Assembly (NCBI RefSeq): GCF_000003815.2
Contig: NC_049990.1
Coordinates: forward strand, 21,407,026 to 21,471,025
Length of the DNA: 64,000 nucleotides
Direction of reading: 5' to 3'
Source: Branchiostoma floridae
Taxonomy: Eukaryota > Chordata > Leptocardii > Amphioxiformes > Branchiostomatidae
The notes under the pieces are model-generated. The model was not told where the DNA came from. It did no database searches and saw nothing but the letters and a program-made list of their open reading frames with translations. This document shows positions 52,660 to 64,000 of this stretch, in pieces. The translations under genes and the position numbers were made by a program. Each line of letters opens with the position of its first letter. The stretch's first letter is position 1.

Positions 52660-53700
52660 TGTATGGCTCTCTTGCCATAGCTAAATAGGTTACAACATAT
52701 TTTCCATTTTCAACATCTCCTCGTCACATTGACCATATCGGAAGGGAATAGAATTAATTTTTTTTCTCCCCTATAATTCAGGCAAAAATCAATGCGCATG
52801 CTGATGTCATCAATAAGATTTACTTGCTGTTGCCAAATTACTTAGTAGATTTGAACAACTGCAAAGATAATCATGATTTTGTAAATATGGCACATTGCCT
52901 TGATTGCCCATTAACAAAGTCATCTTGGCTTGGAAGATGGTCTGGCACACTTTAATCAAAATTCTTCATTGTAAAAAGAGATCTGGAAAATAATGCAACA
53001 AAAGCAAGTCCCTTCACTAAAGGGAAGTTAAAATAAAAATGCATTCACTGGCACATTACAAGGCACAAAATTGAAATGAGTACTAGATTTGTTGTAGATA
53101 CATTTATACTATGGTGCAGGACCACTGCTACTTGGCTTTGTTACTTAGCAGTCACCAGCGCGTTTCATTCAAGACATAATACGGTATCTGTTCAACTACA
53201 TAACTACAACTATATAAAGACCTACAACAGCATACTTTTACATTGAGCTTCCACAACCAAATGATAATATACTGTTACAGTAGATCTGTACATTTTACAA
53301 GTGGCGTTATTTTTCTGATATTCAACCTCTTATACTGCAAAATAATGGAAATGCAAATACATTTTGTATGACTTTTTTTGAATTCCACTGCACAGCAGAA
53401 TGGTTTAACTGTGAACTTCAAACTCTTCTGCAAAATTAAACTCCCACTAAAATAACGGAAATTACAGTAACTAGCACATGATCAACTTTGTAGTTAATCT
53501 ACAACTACATTGTCACTACCCCCAGATAACCACATCAGGGGCAAAGCAGGTCAAAGTAGTTCATACATTAACATGGACTATTGTCACTTGATTATATATC
53601 AACTTTAGACGTTATGCAGATAAGATCTAAACTGTCCAGGTACTCTTTTCATTGTACCATGATTCATGGAATCAACTTCTAGTCATTGCAAACCTCCTAC
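52660..53700. other. Between FANCE and the PHD gene, nothing recognised
   Basis: AT-rich, no ORF of note. Contains presumed 3' UTR of the PHD gene. Confidence 0.4.
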
Positions 53701-53701
53701 A

Positions 53702-53898
53702 CTATTTCTTCACCCCTTTCCTTGGAGAATGAAACCGAGCAGCTTTCTTAGGTGGGACGTCTTGTTCATCTTCACTGTCTTCTGGTTGTTCGGCCCTGGT
53801 CTGTCCATTCCTCTTCTTACCACTGTCCTTCTTCTGTTCCTCCTCTATCTGTTCCATTAGTCTAGTAGTTTCCATGAAGCTTAGAACTGCTGCACGCT
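53702..53898 (-). CDS. PHD protein exon 9 (last coding)
   Basis: Encodes IERAAVLSFMETTRLMEQIE, then a Lys-rich tail ending KGVKK and TAG. Acceptor CCATTTCAG. Confidence 0.85.
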
Positions 53899-56800
53899 CT
53901 GAAATGGGAACAGACCACAAAACTAGGTAACATTTTCCAGAAAACGCAGGATGTTTCCTCAGACTTCTAATGTAATGAGTGGACATTTTGTAGATCTCAC
54001 TACTTGATGGTGCTGTGGCAAGAAGATTGCGGTCCCAAACATGACTATGTTTGTATCCCCCCTCATCAGGTTCATAAAAATGGATTTTATAACCCAAATA
54101 CATGTAGCCAACTCAATTCGGCATTTGTATTGGTTATCCTCTGTCAACAATCGTGTGGAGGCACATAACATGCATTGGCATAATACCGGTAGTAAGACTT
54201 ATACCGGTAGATTAAAGATACTGGAACTTAAAGAGATCTACACTTGCAACAATAGTTATTTCTGAGCTGTGCACACTTCAGACATCTAGGTGTCCAATAC
54301 ATCATTTACAAAGCATCGATAACAATGCATTCGAAGACAACAAGGCCAAAAGTTTTCAGTATCTTTTTCGGGGTAGGCAGCTCGTCGTGGGACGAACACA
54401 CTGTCACATTCATTGCCAAATTTATAGATCATAATTACACATGCTCAGGGCACAAGACGAACATGATTCAACAACAATCTTGAATTTCTGTTGGTGACCT
54501 ACAACTCATGTAAACGTGTGAAGAACCGTTGCATAATAGCCCGGATCTACGACTGAATGGGCAAAATTGAACGTACGCAGCCATTTTCCAGCCATTTTTA
54601 TATCTACGCTAGCAGTGAAGTGTTACGTCATAGCGGTTGTGACGGACAGAAGTTAAATGAAAATTCTTGACAGTATACGTCCGTTTTCTCATGACATTTC
54701 GTATGCTCATGCAGGTTTATGTTTTATGAATTTACTGACAGAAAAGGAAGGAACATCAGAGGATGTATAGATGTACATAGCGGCAGTTAATTGTGCCGTG
54801 TTTCTTCCTACCGGTATTTTTTACCCCCTCCCAACCACGCGCCCGTTCGCCGTGTAATTCCGCGGCGTGTTACAATTACAATATTACGCTTTTAGCAGGA
54901 CAAGAGTGGCAGAAAAGTTACACAGAAGAAGTGGCAAGGGTAACCTATAACAGCAACATGTAACTGGAGAAAATGATGCGTTGACAATTTGTCAAATCAG
55001 GATGGCTAGAGAAATCGTCGTAAACGTACCGGTATTATGATAATAGATGTTACATGTAGGGGGAAGACTATAAAAACCTTACTCCTGTGCTTGAGTTACT
55101 AGTGTATATTTCAATAACTTTACTATCTATGAGGGAGAGGTATGTTTTATGTGTGTACATAGGCCTGAGATGTTTTACCTATTTCAGAAGCAGTGTTGTC
55201 CTGGATTTTTTTCAGAGCTGACTGCATGGCCTGTTTGACCCTGGTACAGACAGTACCCAGCGTCCCAGCCTTCCTGCTCTGGTCCCAAAAGTCCGAAGCT
55301 CCTGCCAAAAAGAAGAAATGTTGAAAAAAAATCATGGGCTCTGCTTTATTCTTCTTTAACTTTAAATGGCTCTGTAATTACATTACAGTTCTTTTCATCT
55401 GGAAGTACAATATTATGTGTAGATATTAAATACAAAATTTAGAATTTAAATTTTCCCCTTAACCAGGTTCAAAAGTGCAATCTGTAATGTCTATCACTCA
55501 ATGATTGATAATACAAATCAGTTTGAAACTAAAGCCTCACGCAACATATGTACTATACAATTATTATGATTATGATAACATTCAAGTACATATAGGCAGA
55601 AAAAAATATCCATAGCTTGGGTCTCACCTGTCTTTTGTGTTTTATCATCTTTCTTCTCCATCTTTTCATCTCCACTCTCATCATCTTCATCATCATCTGG
55701 TGTATCTTCATCCTCCTCATCTTGGTCTTTCTCCTTCATGGTCCGTACATGCTTACTTTTAAGAGAAACACAAACATTACTTGCCATTCAAATGAGCCAA
55801 TGCATGTTCACATACCATACAACATGATGCAAAACACCAAAGGTCCTTGCTAATGTGAGATTCCAAGAATTATTGATATATCGTACCGGTCCATCCTTTT
55901 ATCTCCACTTCCATCCTCTTCATCATCCGCTTCATCCTCCTGTTCACTAGTTTCCTTGTCAGCATCCTCATCTTCATCATCTTGGGCTTTCTCCTTGATC
56001 TTTTTCTCCTTCTTGGGTGACATCTTCAAATCATTGTTTTAAGAAAAGTAGGAGTCAGTCATCACGTTTGTTGTCTCTGTACCTTGACTATTTTCAAATG
56101 ATGGCAAAACCAGGAATATTGTAAATATGTTGAATTCCACCATCTTTAAATCTATTTACACTATAGACCGGCATTTGGGATAGGATACCGGAGAGTTGAA
56201 TCATTTACCATTTAGGATAAACGTTTAACCTTGTAAGATTGAAAGAAGCCTTCTTGTTATTATTATGAAGCATGGGTTAAACATGTACACATCAGATACA
56301 TCACATTATATCAAAGAAAACATCATGCTTTTCTTATCAATCAAGTGCACTCTACGCTATCAAAGGCTTACCCTTCGTCCCACAGGTATGAGCATATCCT
56401 CATCAGAGAAGGACTCTTCGTCCGTTTCTTGGTACTTCACAGTGGTCCGCGAGCGTTTACTTGGAAGAGAAACACACACAAAAAATTACTATCCATAATA
56501 GATATCTCTTACTGCTCGAGGTCTCTATACACATAGGTTGCTGAATCATTGAATAACAAGTTTCTTTCTTCACAACCAAGACATAACATCACAGCTGATG
56601 TTTCGGTAACATAGCAATACTTTCTGATACTATTCCACACTGCAGTTAGCTGTCGCTGCTAAAAATATGGTCTTAAACATAAACAATTGTAATATATGAG
56701 CTTCCAAAGGAATTGTTCTACATGTTTGTACAGGTGTAATTCATCATACGACGATAAATGTCTCAAAACACAGTTTTGTAATCCACCCACTTCTAGACAA

Positions 56801-59800
56801 AAACTGCCCAGTGAGACCACAACTTAGTGCACATTGGTACCTTCTTCGAGGACTGCTATCGTCATTCCTTTGGCCTCTTTTCTTAGCAGGACGTCCTTTC
56901 TTCCTCTCAGACTTTCTCTTAGGGGTGGATCTCTTGGAAGGAGAGGCGTCCCAGCTCGGATCTGTGTTCTCGTCATCTTGTTCTTCATCTCGCTCTTCCT
57001 CATCTGATGACCTCCAATTTTCATCGTCATCATCTGCATCAGTTGTCAAGTCCTTGTGTTTTGGACAGTACATTCTTGAACAGATGAAATCAAAATCAGT
57101 TTGCTTATTGGGCTCCTGACTCATACATATCGTCATCATGCATAGCAATTTATTTTACACCACCATGACCAATACTTAAAAAAGTTAATAACATTAGTAT
57201 ATATAGTCTGTTGAGGTAGCCTTTAACTTAAGAATAATTTTTTGAAAAATGGTATTACAATGAATGACATTAACTCCTAAGTCCTTAAATCATGTTCTAT
57301 ATCATGATGTATACTTTTACTGGTAATTTGGCCTTTTACTTTTACTGTACAGATCTATATGATTATGTACCACATAAATCCAGTATCCATACTATCAGTA
57401 ATAATATGTACTGATACGTGACTTTTGTCAAATTGACAAGTCTAATGTTACCAACTAAGTTTGAGTGAAAAATGCTTACAAGAACTGTCCTTCATCAGGG
57501 TTTTCTTCAAATACATAGTCATAATCCATGCCACACTTGTAGTGGCACGTCTTGGTACACATTTTCCTGTCACAGCCGATGGTGGCTCCCTTCTTGTGGC
57601 AAACACTGCAGCTCTGACAATGAACAAAGAACAATGGGAATTAAGGAGATAGTAATTACTAAATAAGTTCAGTATCAGTAGCCTGGTATCTATCATTGCA
57701 CAGCTGTGTAATTCAGTAACCAACATATGACATTCTCCTACGCAGAGGGACCACAGTCGTGTTAAAACTCCTTGTGGTCACCTCTGCTGTCTGGTGCACT
57801 CAGATCAGTTACTGACCGCCCTGCTTATAAATATTAATGAGCTTACCCTTACATGGGTTAGTCGTTGGGGATTGGGTGTAGGAGGATGGAGCTATGTAAG
57901 ATGTAACATGATTGGCTGATAGCTTCCCAGCGGCCTTTGCGAGATGGCTGTCATAAACAGAAAGCCCAAGAAAGGCCTATTCTCTGATTGGCTGGTTTGT
58001 GGCAACTCTCACAGTAACTGCTGGTGGGCCATCCAGCAGGTCCCCAATAGGCAGTTAGCTAGCCGTTGGGGACCGTGCGTAGGAGGATGACATATGAATG
58101 AGAGTGACCATTAAGAAGAAGACCAAAGCTGTATGTTAGGCTAATGGTTATTATTAATATTATCAACATCATCTGCTGGGTTTTGTATCTTCATTGCAGC
58201 AAATGCATGGTAACATCAACCCTCATAAGTGCATGAATCTAAAGTGTCAATGAAAGCGAATGAAGCATCAGTAATCCTAAGGTACATACGCGTCAGATAT
58301 TTAGGTGTTTAACTTCAAGACATTTCAACTTAAGTCCTCTTCCTCAAGAAGTTGAAGTATGTTAAGTTAAAGTAGTAGATTAAGTGATCATGAGTTAAGT
58401 ATGATTACCAACTGCAGCCCACGCTTTATTTCTTTCTTCACATCTTCTGGGTTGAACATCCCAAAATCCTCAAACTGTGACGAGTCACTGTCCTCCTGGA
58501 TCAGCCCACTGGAGTACAGCTGGGAGAGGACAAACAGTCAGGACATTAATGAGGCTAATGCATGGAGGTCCCAACATTACACTTTACACTGAATTTTCAA
58601 AGGAAACCCCTATAAAATCGGGTTGGGGTTTTGTGCGCGTTAAAATTTGCGCGTTAAAACTTGTGCGTTAAAAACCAGCTCATTAAAATGTGCAAATTAT
58701 CTGATTCCCTGGGGATTTGAAAACTTTTTTGCAGTTTCAAACTTAAAAGCTTGAAGAAGATAACACAAAATGAAATCAAGTATCATATTGTTGCATTCTA
58801 GAGTACAAATATCCCTTTCCAGGAGTTTTAAAGTGATTTTTAAACATTAAGTTTTAACGCGCAACAAAGGTTGATATTTGCATGTGCAACAATCTGCTTG
58901 AGAAAAGATGAAATGAAGCTTGTCGAATGGAAAAAAGCCTCAAGCAGTTATATCTTATGATATAAAGCCTCACACTAGTAATTTTTCCATGTATTTGTGT
59001 CTAATTCAAGTGATTTTGAAATCTTCTAGATATGCAAATTAGCCTATTCCCAAGGGACCTAAAAATTAGGGGCTTTTCAAACCAAAATCCAGGTAACAGA
59101 TGTAAAATTATATAATGGGGTCACATTTTTCTGCCTAAGATTTCTCAATGCACAACTTGATTTTTTAACGCGCAGATTTTTAACGCGCGCGCAGATTTTT
59201 AACGCGCAGAAAACCCGTTCCCTATAAAATCAATGAAGGCAATTTCACAAAACGTGGTCTACCCCCTACAATTACAAATTCAATAAATAAAACTGCAATC
59301 CCTAGGAATTACGGAAAAGTAAAAAAGACTTTATTTTGATGGAGAGCAGGGAACAGTCTTTTACATGAATTGTATACTGTCTGACAGAGGTAATCAGATT
59401 CCTAACAGAACAATTTTCAGGCTTCATTGCCAAGAATTGAGCATAAGAGATCACAGATGAGCAGTAATTAGTGCCGAATGTGGCGGGTGACTGTCAGTTT
59501 CATAAAGTAACACAGTGCACGGGGAGGTGGGGTTTACCCAAGAAAAATGTCGGAAAAACATCGGCGCGTGCATGTGGGAATATGATGGTTTTTCGTCGGA
59601 ATTTACGGTGATCCGTCTTGCCCTTTGGATTTTCGTAGGAAAACCGTATTCCAATGTCGATTTTCCAATGATATAACGGCACTTATCCGATGGACTTTTA
59701 ACTTCCGACATTAATCTGATGGCCTTCCGACGACAGTTAATGGTTTCATGTCGGGTTTTTTTTCCTACAGAGTTCCGATGCAGGTCACCTAGACAACAAG

Positions 59801-62800
59801 TTAACAAACGTGGCAGATGGGATTTCCCCGCTTGGATGTGGCCATGGCAACGCCACTGAGTGACGAATAGCTTCTTTATTGGTTACCATGGCTACTGAAT
59901 GATTGACATCCGTGATCGTCGCGATTTGTTTTGTTTTCTCAGCTGTGGCGTTAAGAATATGAATAATTAAAGAAAAAAGGTAACTTCAGACGATCACTTT
60001 GAACCCAGAAAATGTGGGTTCGACCCCTTGATGCGACATTATTTTTTAATGTTTTCCCGAAGGGCAAAACACATTGGTTTGACCAAGGAGTTTGTTTTGA
60101 CTCCCTATTTGTTGGGGTAGACAAACAAAACAAATTCTAGAGTCAGTCTGAAGACAGGCTGGACAGCTCCCCGAAAGGTACAAAGGGTAGGCCGGAAGGT
60201 TTCCCCTAGCAGAATGGCAATCCAGGCGACCAAGCCAAGATAGATCAAACATCACGCTTCAGATTAACCTCATCAGCGTGAATGACTGCTAACACTATGC
60301 GCTACCCCAGGTGATGTGGAACACATAATTCATGCAGGGAGTTGTCTATGCTCGCATACTTTAGAATGTGGTTTATAAAATGGCCACATTATGTATTTTT
60401 CACAAAACTGTTCATAAAGAAACTGATTTAAGTGATTTTGACAAGAACAATCGCGTATATTTCATGGTGAGTCAAACCCATTCACAAAACATGTTTATTA
60501 TTAGAGGAATTCAATAAATAAAAACATTTAATAAATTATGTTAATGAGGTCCTGAAAACTCAAGGATGTACACACCACTCATGTAGTAAGTTGTCTACGC
60601 TTGCATACTTTGAATGTGGTTCTTAAAATAGCCATATCATAACCTTTTCACAAAACTGTACAAAAACAAACTGATTTAAGTGATTTTGACAAGAAAAATT
60701 GCGTATATTTCATCGTGCGCCAAACCTGTTCACAAATCATGTTTATTATCAGAGCAATTCAATGAATACAAACCTTTTGATAAATTATGTTAATGAGGTC
60801 CAGTTAATGAGCATTTTCTATTGCTGAGCCGTCAACCCAGTTGCTTATCATAGATAGATGGACCAAAAAATGAATACCACACTTTCTTGATTAAAGCACC
60901 TTTGTTTGGGAAATAAAAATGTTTTCTGACTGATCTGTTATGGACCTCCTACCTTCAACTACTATTGTACTATGTACATGTGCAACATATCTCTTGCGTA
61001 TGCGGAAACCTTCTGGCGTCTTTCATACAATTTTTGCAGATGATTGCGGGACGTCCAGAATTTTTTTTTTAACGTTACGTGTTCTAATTCCATGATTCTG
61101 CGGAAGATTGCAGGACGTATTGCGGAAGATGCAAAGCGTCGGCAGAAACTTGAAGCGCATTTCATGGCCGTTACCGATGACACATCTTTTATAAAATCGT
61201 TATGTCATCCACTTGCGTGAAAATATCTTCATGGCTTTCATGGACCCATTTCGACGCACAGTATTTTTAAACTACGGTGATTCAGAAAAAATACTACCTA
61301 TTATCGGACAGTGGTTATCTTTTTTTTTTATTTACTTAGGATTCACCTGGGTAGATGGGGGGGGGGGGGCGAAGGAGGCCATATATATATAGGATTCACC
61401 GCAAAGGCTCATGGAGCCACTCAAACGTTTTGGGTTATAATACTGTATTGTGAAAGATGTCTGTTAACCCTTGACTTAATCAGTCAAACAATCAAAAATG
61501 GTTTATTAGTAAAACAAAGTACTGGCAGCCAGGGCACAATCAATTTCTAGCACGTGATTGCACTTTAAAACAAATGATCTCGGAGAGAATTGCTGTTTAA
61601 GTGGATAGTTCATTTAACATGAATAAAAGCATACATAGTTTACAGTTCATAAACATTGTCATTTTTTCTCGGAAGCCTTAGCATTGATGGTACCGGACTG
61701 TTGCGGAATCTTGTAGTGCGGAAGGTAGGTACGGTCAGTGTTTGTGAATTCCGCAGGTTACGGCCATGCGTCTGACCACGGGTTTGCGGTAACAGGTGTG
61801 CAGTTCTTTCTGACTTCTGCATACTGGATGCAAACCTTCGGCAGAGGTTGGTTCTTCTTTCCTCCAGTGTTTCAAGTCCGCACTGTTGCAGGGCTGATGA
61901 GTAGTCAGTGTAGTGACGCCCGAGGATTGTTCGGCAGGCGCGTCTCTGTACAAGTTCCAAGGTTGTGGTCTGTTTGCTTGTAAGACTGTTGTGGTACACT
62001 GGTGCACAATATTCCAGAATAGGCCTGATAAATCCACAGTACACCGTTACCAAGTCAGCCACCGGTAGTCCGAACGTCTTAAACAGTTTCAGATTGTACC
62101 CATGGGGAAGCAAGTCCGAGGAAGCTTATTCCATAGCGATGTCAGGTTGATCCGTCTTCTACTCGTATGGTCTGGCCAATGCTTGACTGTGTCTTTTTTA
62201 TCAAGTGATAATATCCAGTCTATTATCTTGTTAATAAACTATAGTCTGTGTGGACTGTCTTTGGCTGAGTTCATGTTAACTTTCAAAACGTGTTAGTTCC
62301 TAGATTAGTGTTAGTATTAGAGAGTTAGTGTTAAAGTGACAAAACAAACTTTTGAGAAAAACAGTGAAACATTAATAAATCAACAGGAAATCAAACTCAA
62401 CAGGAACAAAACGGATAAATCAATAGATAATATAAGATAAATCGGTTCTTCCGTGACAGCACATCTCCATCCTCAAACTTTGACGGTATTGACAAACCTG
62501 AAGAATGGGAATACACTACATTAGTCATGATCAACATAATGCACTGGTCAACTAGCCACCGAAAGTGATAGTGATTTCAAAAAGTTGGCATCCTAAAAAA
62601 ATTGTTAAATTACCCTAGTTAAAAAGTGTAACATAAAAGGAAATATGTAATAAACAAAACAGTATCAACTCTGTAGCTCGTTTATTCATATCGAGATATT
62701 CCTACATTATCCTGTTAATCGGGGCCTGACGCCTGTCATGACCTCAAGTGACCTCCAGTCGGTGCGTTAAAACCGACACATTTCCAACATCTATTGGGAA

Positions 62801-63666
62801 CGCATCGGAAGACTGACGGAAAAACAATGGGCGGGCGCCATTGATTTGGCCTGATTTCTGGATTTCTGTCGGATCCAACATCGGAAAATCTGAATGTGAA
62901 AATCCGACACAAATCTTACATAATTATGTTACCAACCCATTGACAATCCGACCTCCCCGTGCACTGTGTAATGGATCCATATCAATCAATATTCCCATTC
63001 AGTCAATGCAGAGGATACAGCGATCGTGAAGGTGATGCTGGCAGTCAGTAATTATGACCAGGTGAAAGAAAATTGAGGATTGATTTAGTTTACATATCGA
63101 TTTGTAATTCGATATGCTGATTTGCATATTGAAAAGCAATTATTGTGTCTGCTGACCAGCTGGTACCAGTAGGTAGGCACCAGTCATAGAATACACCAGA
63201 TGAATACTCATATTCATAATTACATGATGATACCCCTGTTGTTTCAAATAGCATATCCTCAGATTTAGTGAAATGTGTTGTCTTCCATATTACATTTTGC
63301 CATTATATAAATCAATATATACTTAAAAGCTTTAATAGGTAGTATAAATGTATACATAACGTTTCATCCTACCATAAGCGATCATATCAGTGCCTGGCGT
63401 TAACTAGACACTGGGATGAATATCCAAAACTATATGTTCCAAAGAGGAAGAATATTTAAAGGGTTTTCTATCAAGCTATTTACCATGCACAAGAAGTGGG
63501 CGGCCACCCCGTCAGCCACATACAGCGTATCGCAGGTCCTCTCCACTTCATACCCGAGGTTACAGAACCCGCACCGGGCCGCCTGGGCTTTCGGGCCGGG
63601 ACTCTTCCCGCTAACATCGCCAGTAGATCTGATCTTCGACGATTTCTTTGTTCGATTAGCCGACAT
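53702..63666 (-). CDS. PHF11/PHF6-like extended-PHD protein (9 coding exons)
   Basis: Nuclear zinc-finger protein with one extended PHD module. Exons 63484-63666, 58409-58519, 57480-57613, 56841-57074, 56372-56459, 55887-56023, 55628-55755, 55179-55301 and 53702-53898 join in frame to 444 aa. Zinc ligands: C32, C35, H57, C60 (zinc knuckle), LYSSGL, EDVKKEIKRG, then C100, C103 (KKGATIGCD), C112, C117, H122, C125, C146, H149, the order typical of PHF6, PHF11 and G2E3. After the finger come acidic Asp/Glu runs, a basic KRKSERKKGRPAKKRG patch (likely nuclear localisation), two similar acidic exons, and a C-terminal helix with basic end. PHF6 has two such modules; one module fits PHF11 better, but orthology is not settled. 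Confidence 0.85.
55179..55301 (-). CDS. PHD protein exon 8 (helix)
   Basis: Encodes GASDFWDQSRKAGTLGTVCT and RVKQAMQSALKKIQDNTASE. Acceptor TTTGGCAG, donor GTAAAA. Confidence 0.82.
55628..55755 (-). CDS. PHD protein exon 7 (acidic)
   Basis: Encodes KHVRTMKEKDQDEEDEDTP and DDDEDDESGDEKMEKKDD. Probable duplicate of exon 6. Acceptor CTTAAAAG, donor GTGAGA. Confidence 0.78.
55887..56023 (-). CDS. PHD protein exon 6 (acidic)
   Basis: Encodes MSPKKEKKIKEKAQDDEDED and DEADDEEDGSGDKRMDR. Similar to the next exon. Acceptor TTTGAAG is weak. Confidence 0.75.
56372..56459 (-). CDS. PHD protein exon 5
   Basis: Encodes SKRSRTTVKYQETDEESFSD and EDMLIPVGRR. Acceptor CTTCCAAG, donor GTAAGC. Confidence 0.8.
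56841..57074 (-). CDS. PHD protein exon 4
   Basis: MYCPKHKDL closes the PHD finger. Then an acidic run and the basic KRKSERKKGRPAKKRG patch. Donor GTACCA. Confidence 0.85.
57480..57613 (-). CDS. PHD protein exon 3 (PHD core)
   Basis: Encodes SCSVCHKKGATIGCDRKMC then CHYKC. Donor GTAAGC, acceptor TTGTCAG. Phase 0 in, phase 2 out. Confidence 0.9.
57724..58096. mobile_element. MITE with CATATGACAT..CTCCTACGCA termini
   Basis: Ends CATATGACATTCTCCTACGC and GCGTAGGAGGATGACATATG are inverted with one extra base. 373 bp. In an intron of the PHD gene. Confidence 0.7.
58409..58519 (-). CDS. PHD protein exon 2
   Basis: Encodes LYSSGLIQEDSDSSQFEDFG and NPEDVKKEIKRGLQL. Acceptor CTCCCAG, donor GTAATC. 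Phase 0 at both ends. Confidence 0.88.
58620..59222. mobile_element. Inverted-repeat element rich in GCGCGTTAAAA, 9-bp duplication
   Basis: Ends GGGTTGGGGTTTTGTGCGCG and CGCGCAGAAAACCCGTTCCC are inverted. Flanks TATAAAATC at 58611-58619 and 59223-59231. The GCGCGTTAAAA unit recurs 2-3 times at each end. Non-coding. Confidence 0.75.
60311..60800. repeat. 249-bp tandem duplication
   Basis: TTGTCTAYGCTYGCATACTTT, ACTGATTTAAGTGATTTTGAC and ATAAATTATGTTAATGAGGTCC recur about 249 bp apart. Two copies. Confidence 0.85.
61640..62113 (-). pseudogene. Non-LTR retrotransposon ORF2 fragment
   Basis: 157 open codons. Reads VYCGFIRPILEYCAPVYHNS, then LVQRRACRTILGR and LETLEERRTNLCRRFA, typical of the region just after the reverse-transcriptase palm in CR1/jockey-type LINEs. 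Truncated at its 5' end. Nested in 59511-62968. Confidence 0.85.
63484..63666 (-). CDS. PHD protein exon 1
   Basis: ATG at 63666 (MSANRTKKSS) to TGCATG|GTAAAT. Encodes a basic start and the first zinc knuckle CGFC...HFLC. An in-frame ATG exists farther upstream, but MSANRTKK is the more likely start. Confidence 0.82.
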
Positions 63667-63929
63667 GATGCCACTTTCACTTTCTGTTGTTGTTGGGCCC
63701 TCCCACTCCCAGCATGCAGCAGCTACACAAAGGATGACGGTCCGGTACTTCAAGCAGATATTTGGAGGGGATCTCAGAACATTTTTTTCGCGACGATGTT
63801 TTCTGATAGTCTACAATCGCAAGGCAGTGAAAATATATGCATATTCTGATATGTGTAGATTGGTAAAATCCTATTGATTGATACTATGAGTAGTCAGCCA
63901 ATGAATGAGCAGTACAATGTTTACAGTAC

Positions 63930-63995
63930 AACCCAGCCACGCGTGGCCACGCCCCCTCCAGCAGAGTTTCAAAACAACCAAGATGGCGCCCTAAG
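63930..63995. promoter_or_regulatory. GC-rich promoter-like segment with YY1-type motif
   Basis: Contains CACGCCCCC and AAGATGGCGCC, the latter like the YY1 site often found at animal housekeeping promoters. It lies about 300 bp upstream of the PHD gene start and could also serve a gene beyond the right edge. Confidence 0.4.
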
Positions 63996-64000
63996 AATGG

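Larger units (their letters stand above)
59511..62968. mobile_element. Candidate 3.46-kb DNA transposon, CACAGTG termini
   Basis: An 18-bp perfect inverted repeat CACAGTGCACGGGGAGGT bounds the segment, with TAA on both outer sides. Short CCGA/TCGG-type motifs (TCCGAC, ATCGGAA) cluster within about 250 bp of both ends. No transposase is visible; it contains a LINE fragment and a 249-bp tandem duplication. The class is uncertain: CACTA/Chapaev-like or Harbinger-like. Confidence 0.6.

Noticed and set aside
1-64000. CRISPR arrays, operons, riboswitches or RAG-like (ProtoRAG) transposon
   Set aside because: Eukaryotic DNA with introns; no spacer-repeat arrays, and no RAG1/RAG2-like reading or matching terminal repeats were seen.

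Overview
This window is eukaryotic DNA. It is most likely from a cephalochordate (amphioxus, Branchiostoma-like). The genes are intron-rich and of animal type (prokineticin receptor, ICE1, FANCE, PHF11/PHF6-like). Introns are compact, and the intergenic DNA is packed with short inverted-repeat elements, tRNA-derived SINE pieces and minisatellites. Three 100-base N runs (2213-2312, 15924-16023, 19602-19701) mark assembly gaps. The species assignment is inference; gene assignments come from reading exons, splice phases and family motifs by eye.

Layout. 1-6.8 kb: the 5' half of a prokineticin-receptor-like GPCR on the minus strand (three exons, TM1-TM3; the rest lies beyond the left edge), with a nested mariner-like element at 1.6-2.4 kb. 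6.8-22.5 kb: no convincing gene. This stretch holds SINE fragments, MITEs, a degenerate tandem array (14.9-16.5 kb), a 21-bp minisatellite, a 105-bp minisatellite and inverted-repeat insertions. 22.6-24.6 kb: a three-exon gene of unknown function on the minus strand, inferred from compatible splice phases. 25-27.4 kb: no gene seen. 27.4-47.3 kb: one ~20-kb minus-strand gene for the snRNA-transcription factor ICE1 (17 coding exons, about 1875 aa). A complete 4.2-kb piggyBac transposon with an intact two-exon transposase (about 703 aa) and TTAA duplications sits in its third-last coding intron region. 47.3-51.5 kb: FANCE on the plus strand, head-to-head with ICE1 across a 575-bp spacer (6 coding exons, about 434 aa). 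53.7-63.7 kb: a minus-strand gene with one extended PHD finger and an acidic tail (9 coding exons, about 444 aa). Its first intron carries a candidate 3.46-kb transposon with CACAGTG termini.

How the genes relate. ICE1 (little elongation complex, snRNA synthesis) and FANCE (Fanconi core complex, DNA crosslink repair) share a divergent promoter region. FANCE and the PHD gene are tail-to-tail. All three are nuclear proteins, but nothing in the sequence shows that they act in one pathway. The most interesting material is the intact piggyBac with its unusual arms, the relic exon copy beside it, the candidate CACAGTG element, the duplicated acidic exons of the PHD gene, and several MITE families with clear target-site duplications.
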